Source of the DNA: Clostridia bacterium
Lineage (GTDB): Bacteria > Bacillota_A > Clostridia > Oscillospirales > Butyricicoccaceae
NCBI GenBank assembly: GCA_017421885.1
Contig: JAFOHJ010000155.1
Location: 1-13,064 of the forward strand
DNA length: 13,064 nucleotides
Direction: 5' to 3'
Below, piece by piece: positions 1 through 6,533 of the stretch. The notes under the pieces are model-generated. The model was not told where the DNA came from. It saw nothing but the letters and a program-made list of their open reading frames with translations, and searched no databases. Both the position numbers and the translations under genes were made by a program. Each line of letters starts with the position of its first letter. Positions within the stretch are counted from its first letter, which is position 1.

Positions 1-849
1 GCGCTCGGTGAACTTTCCGCCAACGGGGAATGTCCTTGAAACGTCGGAAGCATAATTGCGGTATTCTGCACCCAGATCAAAGAGGATCAGATCGCCGGCA
101 TTGGCGATATGATCGTTGTCGCTGTAGTGGAGCATGACGGCATTGGCACCCGAGGCGGCGATGGTGGTGAAGGCCTTGCCCATGCCGCATCTTGCCACAT
201 AATGCTCGAAATCTGCCGCCCACTGATATTCATACTCGCCCGGCTTAGCCGACCTGAGCATATGCTCAAGAGCCTTGATGGTAACATCGCCTGCCTTGCG
301 GATGCACTCAATCTCCTCAGGTGTCTTGATGGCTCGGAGTCCAGAGATCATCTTGAAGGCGTTTTCGATAGGCAGCGCGGGATATTTTTCACGCAGCTTA
401 AGGGCATATACCTCGGAAGGTGTCTGAAAAGCGCCCATCGAAAGGCGATCGAAGGAGAAGAGGACTTTATCGGCCTCGCGGGAGAGCTTGCGGGCAACAA
501 AGCGCTCCATATCCTGCTTATACTTTATATCACCCTGTTCCATGCCGCTTAATTCGCAGGCACGCTCGACGGTAAGCATCTTACCGTTCCACTTGATTAT
601 CTCTTCGTCGGGCTGCTCGATAAACAGAGCCTCGGAGGGTGTGCCCATAGGCGACTTACCAAGGATCAGCCACACATCCTGCTCTTCGATGCCGGTGAGA
701 TAATAGAAATCGCGATTAACGGCAAAAGGATGCATACTCTGGTCGTGGCTCTTTACAGGCGCGATGCCCGAATGAAGAAACAGCACGCTGCCGTCAGCCA
801 TCTTTTCAAAAAGTCTGTGACGGTTATTTGCAAAAAACTCGTTATTCAT
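1..849 (-). CDS. pepP: Xaa-Pro aminopeptidase (aminopeptidase P, M24B), C-terminus cut by window edge
   Basis: Metallopeptidase that removes an N-terminal residue preceding proline, probably cytosolic. 283 residues are visible from ATG at 847-849, preceded by the strong ribosome binding site AGGGAGG. The first ~170 residues look like the aminopeptidase P N-terminal domain (for example FLHSG, NRDFYYLTGI). The M24 'pita-bread' domain follows, with LFDLGAEYRNYASDVSRTFP placing the first two metal-ligand aspartates at D258 and D269, 11 residues apart as in E. coli PepP. The remaining ligands (one His, two Glu) and roughly 130-180 residues lie beyond position 1. It is the last gene visible downstream of the metal-uptake operon but has 83 bases of its own leader with a candidate promoter. 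I see no frameshift. Family assignment is firm; the natural substrate is not known. Confidence 0.93.
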   Translation of the reverse strand, partial: MNNEFFANNRHRLFEKMADGSVLFLHSGIAPVKSHDQSMHPFAVNRDFYYLTGIEEQDVWLILGKSPMGTPSEALFIEQPDEEIIKWNGKMLTVERACELSGMEQGDIKYKQDMERFVARKLSREADKVLFSFDRLSMGAFQTPSEVYALKLREKYPALPIENAFKMISGLRAIKTPEEIECIRKAGDVTIKALEHMLRSAKPGEYEYQWAADFEHYVARCGMGKAFTTIAASGANAVMLHYSDNDHIANAGDLILFDLGAEYRNYASDVSRTFPVGGKFTER

Positions 850-894
850 AACAAAAAGACCTCCCTGATGTTACAAGTTATTCTTACAAACACA

Positions 895-923
895 AGTATA
901 CATCAGTTCGGTCTGTTTTTCCA
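895..923 (-). promoter_or_regulatory. candidate sigma-A promoter for pepP
   Basis: On the minus strand, TGGAAA (918-923) is a 4/6 match to the -35 box and lies 17 bases upstream of TATACT (895-900), a 5/6 match to the -10 box. Transcription would start near 888, giving a leader of about 40 bases before the pepP start. Read-through from the upstream operon is equally possible, since no terminator is visible between the two genes. Confidence 0.45.
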
Positions 924-932
924 GTATGTAGA

Positions 933-1535
933 CTATACTTCTATAATATGTGCCAGTTCATCTTCCGAAAGAGGCCTTTCTTTGGCAAAAGCCTCCCTGA
1001 CTATGACCCTGAGCAGTTTTCTGCGCATATCGGAGTCATACCCATCCGATGAAAGCTTTGCCCTCAGCTGCTCCATCCACGGGAGGATATCCTCGATGCC
1101 CTCGGGGAGCACTTCTTCTATCCTCTCGCGCAGAGCAGCAGCCGCCGAAGGCGACTTTCCTTCCGTTGAAATGGCGATACACATATCTCCACGTCCAATG
1201 ATCGAGGGAAAGATGAAATCACATTCAGAAGGCTGGTCGACAGCATTCACCGGAATATGCCTTGCCCTGCAGATATCTGCAATGCGGCGGTTTTCATCAT
1301 GATCCTCAGCTGTGATGACAAACACCGGGCAGCAATCGAGGTCTCCCTCCTCAAACCTGCGTTTTTCGGCAAATACCCCCAGCCCTTCGATATCGCCCGA
1401 TATATTGGCAGATATGACCCTTATTATGGGACCGAAGGGCATGATCCTTCTGGCCTTGGCGCAGGCCTCAGAGCCTCCGCCGCAGATAATTACGATTTTA
1501 TCTTTTATATCGAGATACATGGGAAAATACTGCAT
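933..1535 (-). CDS. precorrin-2 dehydrogenase / sirohydrochlorin ferrochelatase (Met8/CysG-N family)
   Basis: 200 residues, the usual length of the stand-alone Met8/CysG N-terminal module. The family oxidises precorrin-2 to sirohydrochlorin with NAD+, and many members also insert Fe2+ to make sirohaem. The N-terminus FPMYLDIKDKIVIICGGGSEA (about residues 4-23) is the family opening, with the glycine-rich NAD-binding turn GGG at 19-21. The motif VNAVDQP contains D100, matching the conserved catalytic aspartate. AISTEGKSPS at 121-130 contains the conserved serine of the IST.GKSP motif. The GGG..A turn carries SEACAKA where VAxRK is more usual, a mild deviation. ATG at 1533-1535 sits 9 bases after the ATPase stop, with GAGGCGG upstream, so it is translated as part of the transporter operon. 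This suggests the imported iron or tetrapyrrole feeds sirohaem or corrin metabolism. Whether this copy has ferrochelatase activity cannot be read from sequence. Confidence 0.88.
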   Translation of the reverse strand: MQYFPMYLDIKDKIVIICGGGSEACAKARRIMPFGPIIRVISANISGDIEGLGVFAEKRRFEEGDLDCCPVFVITAEDHDENRRIADICRARHIPVNAVDQPSECDFIFPSIIGRGDMCIAISTEGKSPSAAAALRERIEEVLPEGIEDILPWMEQLRAKLSSDGYDSDMRRKLLRVIVREAFAKERPLSEDELAHIIEV

Positions 1536-1544
1536 ATTTCCGCC

Positions 1545-2303
1545 TCACATATGATAGTAATACTGTTCGCTGCCGCCTTCACCGACAACACCGATCTTAA
1601 TTCCATAGAGTTCCTGAACCATGCCCGAATCGAGGATCTCGCGAGGCGTGCCGCAACACACCACTCTGCCCTCTTTTACCGCCGCGATACGATCGGATAT
1701 TTTCAGGGCCAGAAGAATGTCATGCAGAACAAGGATGACCGTTTTTCCCGAGTCGGCAAGCTCCCTCGCCGTGCTCGCAAACCTGAGCTGCTGGCCGATG
1801 TCGAGATAAGTCGTGGGCTCGTCCATAAGTATAACGGGAGACTGCTGAGCCAGCGCCATTGCGATATACACCTTCTGCCTCATTCCGCCCGAAAGCTCGG
1901 TCATCATCCTGTCTGAGAGATCGGCTATGCCCATCCGAGCCATGGCATCGGCTGCCGCTTCATAGTCGCTTCTGCGGTATTTGCGCGGATAACTGAGGTA
2001 TGGGAACCTGCCGTGAAGCACCATTCGTCCCGCCGAGATATCAGGAACGTTCTTGCCCTGAGAAAGATATGCTATCTCGCGCGCCAGCTCCTGCTCGGTC
2101 ATATTCTTTATCGAGCGCCCGTCCACCGTTATATCGCCGCCGCTTATGGGCACAAAACCCATGATCGTCTTGAGCAGAGTGCTCTTGCCGCAGCCGTTAA
2201 CACCGATAATGGTGGTGACCTGTCCCTTTTCGGCTTCAAGATCGACCCCATGCAGTACCTCGCGTCCGCCATAGCCGGCGCATACGTTATGAAGCTTAAT
2301 CAT
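1545..2303 (-). CDS. ABC transporter ATP-binding protein, FepC/BtuD/FhuC type
   Basis: Cytosolic ATPase subunit of a type II importer for iron complexes, haem or corrinoids; 252 residues, normal for the family. Visible motifs are Walker A GVNGCGKST (34-42), Q-loop glutamine near 82 (LSQGKN), signature LSGGMRQ (137-143), Walker B VILMDEP (157-163), the D-loop following in TTYLD, and switch histidine H194 in LVLHD. All are intact. The start overlaps the 3' end of the permease gene by 8 bases, and GGGAGG lies within the permease coding end, so translation is probably coupled. Together with the permease and lipoprotein it forms a complete importer. The substrate cannot be assigned from this subunit; the adjoining precorrin-2 dehydrogenase favours iron or a tetrapyrrole (inference). 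Confidence 0.95.
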   Translation of the reverse strand: MIKLHNVCAGYGGREVLHGVDLEAEKGQVTTIIGVNGCGKSTLLKTIMGFVPISGGDITVDGRSIKNMTEQELAREIAYLSQGKNVPDISAGRMVLHGRFPYLSYPRKYRRSDYEAAADAMARMGIADLSDRMMTELSGGMRQKVYIAMALAQQSPVILMDEPTTYLDIGQQLRFASTARELADSGKTVILVLHDILLALKISDRIAAVKEGRVVCCGTPREILDSGMVQELYGIKIGVVGEGGSEQYYYHM

Positions 2304-3294
2304 TGCGGTGACCTCCCTTGTATCTGATCAACAGCATGACAAAAACCGGGCCGCCGATGACTGCCATGATAATGCCCACAGGCAGCTCGTAGGGCAGGAA
2401 CAGAAGCCTTGCAGCAAGGTCGCACAGAGTGACAAAGGCCGCGCCGAAAAGCGCCGAAATAGGCACAAGATATCGGCTCTCGCCGCCGAATACACGTCTT
2501 ATCAGATGGGGAACTATCAGGCCGACAAAACCGAGCAACCCGGCAAAGCTGACGGCTGCACCTGCCATGAGTGCAGCAAGCACAAGTAACAGAACACGGT
2601 ATTTTTTAACCGAAAGACCCACGCTCTTTGCCATTTCGTCACCAAGAGTGACGATATCGAGCTCGTTGAGCATGGTGAGCAGCAGAATGAGCGATCCCCC
2701 TATCAGCACAGCGGCAGGCGTAAGCCGCGAAGAGGACACGCCTGAAAAGCCGCCGACACGAAACTCCATATTAAGAGCCGCAACATCGGGAAACAGAACT
2801 GTCACCGACTCGCTGAAGGCATTGAGCATGCTGTTCATGGCAACGCCCACAAGAATAACGGTGGTTTTGGATGCGCCGGTGCGGTAGGTGAACATAAGAA
2901 TGACCATTATGGCCATAAGGCTGCCCGCAAAGGCCGATGCCGACACTGCCCAGCCCGAAAGAGCCCCCGCTGCACAGCAGAGGGTAACACCAAGACCGGC
3001 GCCTGCATTTACGCCGATTATGCTGGGAGAAGCCAGCTTGTTCGACAGCACATTCTGAAGCACAGCGCCCGACACCGAAAGACCGATGCCTGCAAGGACG
3101 CAGGCGCAGGTGCGCGGCAGCCTTGAAAACCTCAGTATGCCGGCGCTGACGCCTTCTCCCCCGCCTGCAAGAATATCGACTATGTCGGCAGGAGATATCG
3201 TTATGCTGCCAAGGCACAGGCTCAGCAAAACAGCCGTCAGGCAAAGCAGCAGCCCTGCTCCGACAGCAAGCCTGAGCTTTTTATCACTCTGCAT
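2296..3294 (-). CDS. ABC transporter permease, FecCD/BtuC family
   Basis: Integral membrane subunit of the metal-complex importer; 332 residues from the chosen ATG at 3292-3294. An in-frame ATG at 3318 would add eight residues (MKSWRLSF). I prefer the inner start because GGAGG lies 9 bases upstream of it and it gives the typical short N-terminus before the first hydrophobic segment (LRLAVGAGLLLCLTAVLLSLCLG). Family marks include the RLPRT motif before helix 2, GAVLQNVLSNKLASPSIIGVNAGA (the FecCD core, with a more common 'PLA.P..LG...GA'), and near the C-terminus GLLGFVGLIVPHLIRRVFG, the cytoplasmic coupling region that contacts the ATPase. About nine or ten hydrophobic helices are visible. 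The start overlaps the end of the binding-protein gene by 11 bases, and the stop overlaps the ATPase start. Confidence 0.94.
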   Translation of the reverse strand: MQSDKKLRLAVGAGLLLCLTAVLLSLCLGSITISPADIVDILAGGGEGVSAGILRFSRLPRTCACVLAGIGLSVSGAVLQNVLSNKLASPSIIGVNAGAGLGVTLCCAAGALSGWAVSASAFAGSLMAIMVILMFTYRTGASKTTVILVGVAMNSMLNAFSESVTVLFPDVAALNMEFRVGGFSGVSSSRLTPAAVLIGGSLILLLTMLNELDIVTLGDEMAKSVGLSVKKYRVLLLVLAALMAGAAVSFAGLLGFVGLIVPHLIRRVFGGESRYLVPISALFGAAFVTLCDLAARLLFLPYELPVGIIMAVIGGPVFVMLLIRYKGGHRND

Positions 3295-4213
3295 AAAGGA
3301 TAGCCTCCAGCTTTTCATAGGCCTCTGCCCATCTTGCGTTAGGTTTGAGATTAAAGAGCCTCTTCTCCATCAGATAAACTTCTTTCTCTTTAACGGCTGT
3401 AAGCTCGCCCCAGAGGGGGTTTTCGTTAAACATATTCTCGATGTTCTTCTCTATTCCCTCAAGGTTGTCACCCGTCTGAATAAAGAATATCTTATCGGGA
3501 TCAGAGAGAACGATACTCTCGACACTTATGTTTTCAAGGAGGCTCTCGTCGCTGTCGGCAATATTTATGCAGCCAAAATCGCTGAGCATATTGCCAAGGA
3601 CCGTTGTTTTGCTGTTCTTGGCATAGATGCCGGTTGCCGAGGCACGCATCAGCAGGATGGTCTGAGCCTCTTTACCCGAGTTTCTTTCGATTATCTCGTC
3701 GATCTGAGAGGCTATATCAGAGCCGTACTGCTTATATCGCTCGGGCATACCGGTGAGCTCGGTGCAGATCTTAAGCATATTGAGATAGCCGTCAAGGTCG
3801 GAAACATCAAAATATGCCACTGTGATGCCGGCCTTTTCTAGTGTCTCCTGCCACTCGAGGTTCTGAGCGGTGTTTGTGCTGGCGAGAACAAAATCGGGCT
3901 GAGCCGCAAGCAGAGCCTCGAGATTGAGCTCCTTTGTGTTGCCGAGGTTAACGGTGTCTTCGGCAAGGTCAAGGTCGAACTCGTCCCACGCATCATCGGC
4001 CGAAGCACAGATCTCTCCGCCCGCAAGCATCCATATATCGGCATAGCTGCCCAACAGCGCCGCTGTGCGCTCGCATGACTCTACCGTGACCTCGCGCTCA
4101 AGGTCGTCGGTAAATGTATATCCTTCTTTATTCTCCGCTTCTTCCTCCGCGCCGCAGGCGAAAAGGCAAAGCACAGAGATAAGTGTCAGAAGCACAGATA
4201 CAGTCTTTTTCAT
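3284..4213 (-). CDS. metal-complex/corrinoid ABC transporter substrate-binding lipoprotein (PF01497/BtuF type)
   Basis: Extracellular lipid-anchored receptor delivering substrate to the permease; 309 residues from the chosen start. The N-terminus is a lipoprotein signal: MKKT, a hydrophobic stretch, then the lipobox LFAC with the modified cysteine at C20. The two-lobed periplasmic-binding fold of the FepB/BtuF/FhuD type is suggested by TNLGNTKELNLEALLAAQPDFVLASTNTAQ and later DPDKIFFIQTGDN and NPLWGELTAVKEKEVYLME, all classic positions of that family. An in-frame ATG at 4231 would add six residues, but it lies only about ten bases from the predicted transcription start and has no ribosome binding site. 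ATG at 4213 has GTGGGA upstream, so I chose it. No iron- or haem-ligating signature is obvious, so substrate remains open. Confidence 0.92.
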   Translation of the reverse strand: MKKTVSVLLTLISVLCLFACGAEEEAENKEGYTFTDDLEREVTVESCERTAALLGSYADIWMLAGGEICASADDAWDEFDLDLAEDTVNLGNTKELNLEALLAAQPDFVLASTNTAQNLEWQETLEKAGITVAYFDVSDLDGYLNMLKICTELTGMPERYKQYGSDIASQIDEIIERNSGKEAQTILLMRASATGIYAKNSKTTVLGNMLSDFGCINIADSDESLLENISVESIVLSDPDKIFFIQTGDNLEGIEKNIENMFNENPLWGELTAVKEKEVYLMEKRLFNLKPNARWAEAYEKLEAILYAE

Positions 4214-4231
4214 ACAGTTTCCCACTTTCAT

Positions 4232-4249
4232 ATCAATCTTTCGATTGAT
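4232..4249. promoter_or_regulatory. operator-like inverted repeat at the metal-operon start site
   Basis: ATCAATC, four bases (TTTC), then GATTGAT form a perfect 7+4+7 inverted repeat. It touches the TATAAT box and covers the predicted transcription start of the metal-uptake operon, a standard place for a repressor site. It does not match the consensus I know for Fur (TGATAAT-N-ATTATCA) or DtxR-type sites closely, so the regulator is unassigned. In RNA it would be a weak A/U-rich hairpin, hence a DNA operator is the better reading. Confidence 0.45.
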
Positions 4250-4276
4250 TATATCATAATCCTCCGCTTATATAAA
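4248..4276 (-). promoter_or_regulatory. sigma-A promoter of the metal-uptake operon
   Basis: On the minus strand, TTTATA (4271-4276, 4/6 match to -35) and a perfect TATAAT (4248-4253) are separated by exactly 17 bases. Transcription is predicted to begin near 4241, about 28 bases before the lipoprotein ATG at 4213. An inverted repeat covers the last bases of the -10 box and the start site. Confidence 0.65.
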
Positions 4277-4343
4277 TCCATAAATAATTACTTATTTTCT
4301 TAAGCAAACGATAGCTTTGAACTTAAGCCTTTCCTCTAAATGC

Positions 4344-4370
4344 AAAAGCCCCGCCTTTAGGCGGGGCTTT
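4344..4370 (-). terminator. intrinsic terminator after ridA
   Basis: AAAGCCCCGCC (4345-4355), loop of four, then GGCGGGGCTTT (4360-4370) form a perfect 11-bp GC-rich stem. On the minus strand the stem runs into TTTT then GCATTT, placing it 21 bases after the ridA stop. On the plus strand the tail is poorer in T, so it serves ridA. It also insulates the metal-uptake promoter downstream. Confidence 0.9.
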
Positions 4371-4391
4371 CCTATGCACAGAGTGCTTTAA

Positions 4392-4772
4392 TTACTTCTT
4401 AAGAGCGATGACTTCGATCTCTACGAGGCCGTCCTTGGGGAGACGAGCAACTTCTACGCAGGAACGTGCGGGAAGGATCTCGCCGCAGATGTACTTAGCG
4501 TATACTTCGTTGATCTTGCCAAAGTCGTTCATGTCCTTGATAAAGACTGTTGTCTTGATGATATCGTCGAGTGTGAGGCCCTTTGTCTCGAGGATAGCCT
4601 TTACATTCTCGAGAGCCTGAGCTGTCTGGTCCTGAACGCCTTCAGCAAAGTTGCCTGTAGCGGGGTCGATGCCGAGCTGGCCGGATGTATAGATGAGGTT
4701 GTCGATCTCAATAGCCTGCGAGTAGGGACCGATTGCGCCGGGAGCCTTCTCTGTGCTGATTACGTTTTTCAT
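4392..4772 (-). CDS. ridA: RidA family reactive intermediate (enamine/imine) deaminase
   Basis: 126 residues, the usual RidA/YjgF size. The family hydrolyses reactive 2-aminoacrylate and related enamines released by PLP enzymes such as threonine/serine dehydratase, acting in the cytosol as a trimer. Visible signature residues are Y17 in GPYSQA, G31 in YTSGQLG, R103 in PARSCVEVARLP (the carboxylate-binding arginine) and E118/E120 in VEIEVIALKK. The strongest family stretch is at the C-terminus. I chose ATG at 4770-4772, with GGAGGA seven bases upstream; an upstream in-frame TTG actually overlaps this ribosome binding site and is not plausible. It lies 79 bases downstream of proC on the same strand, has its own promoter candidate and ends at a strong terminator. 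Confidence 0.96.
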   Translation of the reverse strand: MKNVISTEKAPGAIGPYSQAIEIDNLIYTSGQLGIDPATGNFAEGVQDQTAQALENVKAILETKGLTLDDIIKTTVFIKDMNDFGKINEVYAKYICGEILPARSCVEVARLPKDGLVEIEVIALKK

Positions 4773-4819
4773 TTTACATTCCTCCAATATTTTTAATAAC
4801 AGCAGATTGCTATAATTGA

Positions 4820-4848
4820 ATTATCTCTTTATCGAGCCAAAAAGTCAA
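4820..4848 (-). promoter_or_regulatory. candidate sigma-A promoter for ridA
   Basis: On the minus strand TTGACT (4843-4848, 5/6) and GATAAT (4820-4825, 5/6) are 17 bases apart. The -35 box lies just past the proC stop codon. Predicted start near 4813 gives a leader of about 40 bases. No terminator separates it from proC, so some read-through from proC is also possible. Confidence 0.65.
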
Positions 4849-4851
4849 CAA

Positions 4852-5658
4852 TTATTTGGACATTTCCTTGGACTTGTCGATGCAGACCTGCATACCCTGC
4901 ATGACGCTGCCGCGCATACCGGTCTTCTCCAGCTCGATGACGGCACGGATAGTAGTGCCCCAGGGCGAGCATACCATGTCCTTAAGGTCGCCGGGATGAC
5001 GGCCGGTCTCGAGGACCATCTTTGCCGAACCCAGAACGGCCTGAGCCGCAAACTTATATGCCTTTTCGCGTGTCATGCCCTCGGCAACGGCTACATCGGC
5101 CATGGCCTCGATGAACATATATACATACGCGGGAGAGGAACCGCTGACGCCGACTACTGCGTCGAACAGATTCTCTGTGATGCGCTCGCACTTGCCGAAG
5201 CTGTTGAAGATGGCCTCAACATCGGCAAACTCTTCGCTTGTGACATTGTCATTGGGGCAGAGAGCTGCCATGCCTTCGCCTACGAGAGCAGGTGTGTTGG
5301 GCATTGTTCTGACGACCTTGGCATCAGCACCCAACATATTTGCCATGTGAGCCAGTGTCTGGCCCGCAGCGATGGTGACAACAACTGTCTTTCTGTCGAG
5401 GTCGCCTGCGATCTCCTTGATAACGGGAGCATAGATATGAGGCTTAACAGCCAGGAATACGATATCGGCGCCTTTGATGGCTTCGATATTGTCGGTGGTA
5501 ACATTGATGCCGTACTTCTCCTGAAGAGCAAGTCTGGCCTTATCCGAGGGGTCGGATGCAATGATATGGTCGGCCGGAACGAGGCCGGAGGATACGATGC
5601 CGCCGATGATGGCGCCGCCCATGTTGCCGCTGCCGATAAAAGCGATCTTCTTGTTCAT
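4852..5658 (-). CDS. proC: pyrroline-5-carboxylate reductase
   Basis: Catalyses the last step of proline synthesis, NAD(P)H-dependent reduction of 1-pyrroline-5-carboxylate. 268 residues from ATG at 5656-5658, the usual family length. The Rossmann opening MNKKIAFIGSGNMGGAI has the dinucleotide loop GSGNMG at 9-14; FLAVKPH (68-74) and MPNTPA (119-124) are family motifs; VSGSSPAYVY (171-180) starts the helical dimerisation domain; HPGDLKDMVCSPWGTTI (221-237) is the active-site signature. The open frame extends to 5763, but a strong promoter lies inside that extension, so the inner start is right. Oddity: W233 occupies the place usually held by Gly/Ala/Asn in the SP-G-G-T-T signature. Catalytically important T235/T236 are present. 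Confidence 0.95.
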   Translation of the reverse strand: MNKKIAFIGSGNMGGAIIGGIVSSGLVPADHIIASDPSDKARLALQEKYGINVTTDNIEAIKGADIVFLAVKPHIYAPVIKEIAGDLDRKTVVVTIAAGQTLAHMANMLGADAKVVRTMPNTPALVGEGMAALCPNDNVTSEEFADVEAIFNSFGKCERITENLFDAVVGVSGSSPAYVYMFIEAMADVAVAEGMTREKAYKFAAQAVLGSAKMVLETGRHPGDLKDMVCSPWGTTIRAVIELEKTGMRGSVMQGMQVCIDKSKEMSK

Positions 5659-5716
5659 TGGAATAATCTCATCCTTTTTTATTAGCTCGGCCTTACAATA
5701 GCGGCCTGCGGATATA

Positions 5717-5745
5717 ATTATATCACCGATATGATAATACTTCAA
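5717..5745 (-). promoter_or_regulatory. sigma-A promoter of proC
   Basis: On the minus strand TTGAAG (5740-5745, 4/6) and a perfect TATAAT (5717-5722) are separated by exactly 17 bases. Transcription would begin near 5710, about 50 bases before the proC ATG at 5658. It fixes the proC start, because the longer open frame begins upstream of this promoter. Confidence 0.75.
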
Positions 5746-5811
5746 GGCAGAGATGCTCGTCACATTTTGCTCTGATTATTGAGATTAAGTTTTCGTTAGA
5801 TCCACCAAGCA

Positions 5812-5840
5812 TTGATATAAGCAGAAGAATATGATAGAGT
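5812..5840 (+). promoter_or_regulatory. weak candidate promoter for the immunity-like gene
   Basis: TTGATA (5812-5817, 5/6) and TAGAGT (5835-5840, 4/6) are 17 bases apart, with a predicted start near 5847 and a leader of about 42 bases. A better-looking TTGACA at 5864-5869 is too close to the start codon to serve as a -35 box. In AT-rich DNA such matches arise easily, so confidence is limited. Confidence 0.35.
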
Positions 5841-5888
5841 GAATCAAAAGACAAGCTTTAACTTGACATACATGTTGGAGGTGAGGAA

Positions 5889-6305
5889 GTGGACTATATT
5901 ATTTGCACAGAAGCATTTATCCTTAAATTGAAACTCTCTATTTTTGAAGATGATATTCATCTTTCAAGCAATACGATTATGGATGTATTCGTTAAAAGTA
6001 ACGGATTTTCTGGCTGTTCCACAATGAATATTGATATAAAAGATTTTGCTAAGTTTTCCTCAAATTTGAATGGGATATATGAAACTTTAACTGGAGAAGC
6101 AAGAATCGAAGAACCTTATGGGATGCATACGTATATTTCCTTTAATGGGGATGGACAAGGTCATATAACAGTGAAAGGTTATCTCCACAGCGGAGATAGA
6201 ATTGGTAACGAACATAGTTTAGAATTTGAAAATTGTATTGACCAGACCTGCTTAAAAGATTTTTGTCAAAGTTTGTATACATCATACAGCAAGTATGCAC
6301 GATAG
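5889..6305 (+). CDS. orphan WapI/Imm-type immunity-like protein (138 aa)
   Basis: 138 residues, no signal peptide or membrane segment, so probably cytosolic. GTG start at 5889-5891 with the strong site GGAGGTGAGG just upstream. The pattern resembles small immunity proteins of the WapI type (antitoxins to polymorphic or contact-dependent toxins): a beta-rich N-terminus, then GFSGCSTMNIDIKDFAKFSSNLNGIYETLTGEARIEEPYG (38-77), then ISFNGDGQGHITVKGYL (83-99) and a C-terminal LEFENCIDQTCLKDFCQSLY (111-130). This is recognition by motif pattern, not a search. The gene is much richer in A+T than proC and femX beside it, with AT-ending codons, which suggests recent transfer. No cognate toxin gene is visible in the window. 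It could instead be an unrelated small conserved protein. Confidence 0.6.
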   Translation: MDYIICTEAFILKLKLSIFEDDIHLSSNTIMDVFVKSNGFSGCSTMNIDIKDFAKFSSNLNGIYETLTGEARIEEPYGMHTYISFNGDGQGHITVKGYLHSGDRIGNEHSLEFENCIDQTCLKDFCQSLYTSYSKYAR

Positions 6306-6346
6306 CAAATTCCAGTTTGTCGGACTGTTGTTATCCGTCTGTGAAT

Positions 6347-6377
6347 ACCTCCCTCTGTCGAAATGACGAAGGGAGGT
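6347..6377 (+). terminator. hairpin after the immunity-like gene, terminator or SD-sequestering element
   Basis: ACCTCCCT (6347-6354) pairs perfectly with AGGGAGGT (6370-6377). After one mismatch an inner stem TGTC/GACG (6356-6359 with 6365-6368, including one G-U pair) closes a five-base GAAAT loop. The stem is followed by TATTTAT, a modest T-tract, so it could terminate the 138-aa gene 42 bases upstream. The 3' arm is itself a GGGAGG ribosome binding site placed six bases before an ATG at 6383, so it could instead gate translation. Confidence 0.5.
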
Positions 6378-6382
6378 TATTT

Positions 6383-6520
6383 ATGCCTCAAAACCGCAAA
6401 AAGGATAACAGGGAAATTATCCGGCTGACTTACCCAAGACCTCCGATACGCATCAATTCCCAATGTAATTTTCTATTTTTATATGGCTTTTTCATACGAT
6501 TTGATGTAAACTGTAATTAG
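6383..6520 (+). CDS. unrecognised 45-codon small ORF, possible gene remnant
   Basis: ATG at 6383-6385 is preceded at six bases by AGGGAGG, a near-ideal ribosome binding site, and runs 45 codons to TAG at 6518-6520. The product begins MPQNRKKDNREIIRLTYPRPP: a strongly basic first third, then a hydrophobic end (CNFLFLYGFF). I do not recognise it. The basic start with an abruptly different C-terminal half would suit the truncated 5' end of a longer, perhaps mobile-element, gene, but this is a guess. The ribosome binding site lies in the 3' arm of the preceding hairpin. It ends 33 bases before femX, so it occupies the region where a femX promoter should be. It may be non-coding. Confidence 0.3.
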   Translation: MPQNRKKDNREIIRLTYPRPPIRINSQCNFLFLYGFFIRFDVNCN

Positions 6521-6533
6521 GTATAACTATAAA
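6500..6533 (+). promoter_or_regulatory. possible promoter region for the femX-like gene
   Basis: TTTGAT (6500-6505) is followed 16 bases later by TATAAC (6522-6527), with an overlapping second -10-like TATAAA at 6528-6533. Box matches and spacing are imperfect. The femX-like start codon at 6554 has an excellent GGAGG six bases upstream (6543-6547). A promoter is expected here because the gene is preceded by unrelated AT-rich DNA. Confidence 0.3.

Noticed and set aside
4299..4329. Repeated CTTAAG with nearby AAGC/GCTT between the ridA terminator and the metal-operon promoter, as a possible regulatory repeat.
   Set aside because: CTTAAG is a self-complementary hexamer expected by chance in AT-rich spacer, and it lies upstream of the -35 box with no further symmetry.
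4816..5685. A 289-codon plus-strand open frame across proC.
   Set aside because: Antisense shadow of proC, whose motifs are unmistakable; no start signals on the plus strand.
5659..5763. N-terminal extension of proC by 35 residues.
   Set aside because: The extension contains a TTGAAG-17-TATAAT promoter and would precede the transcription start; the family begins at the MNKKIAFIG position.
5864..5869. TTGACA as a -35 box for the immunity-like gene.
   Set aside because: A matching -10 box would fall on the ribosome binding site and start codon, so it cannot drive this gene.
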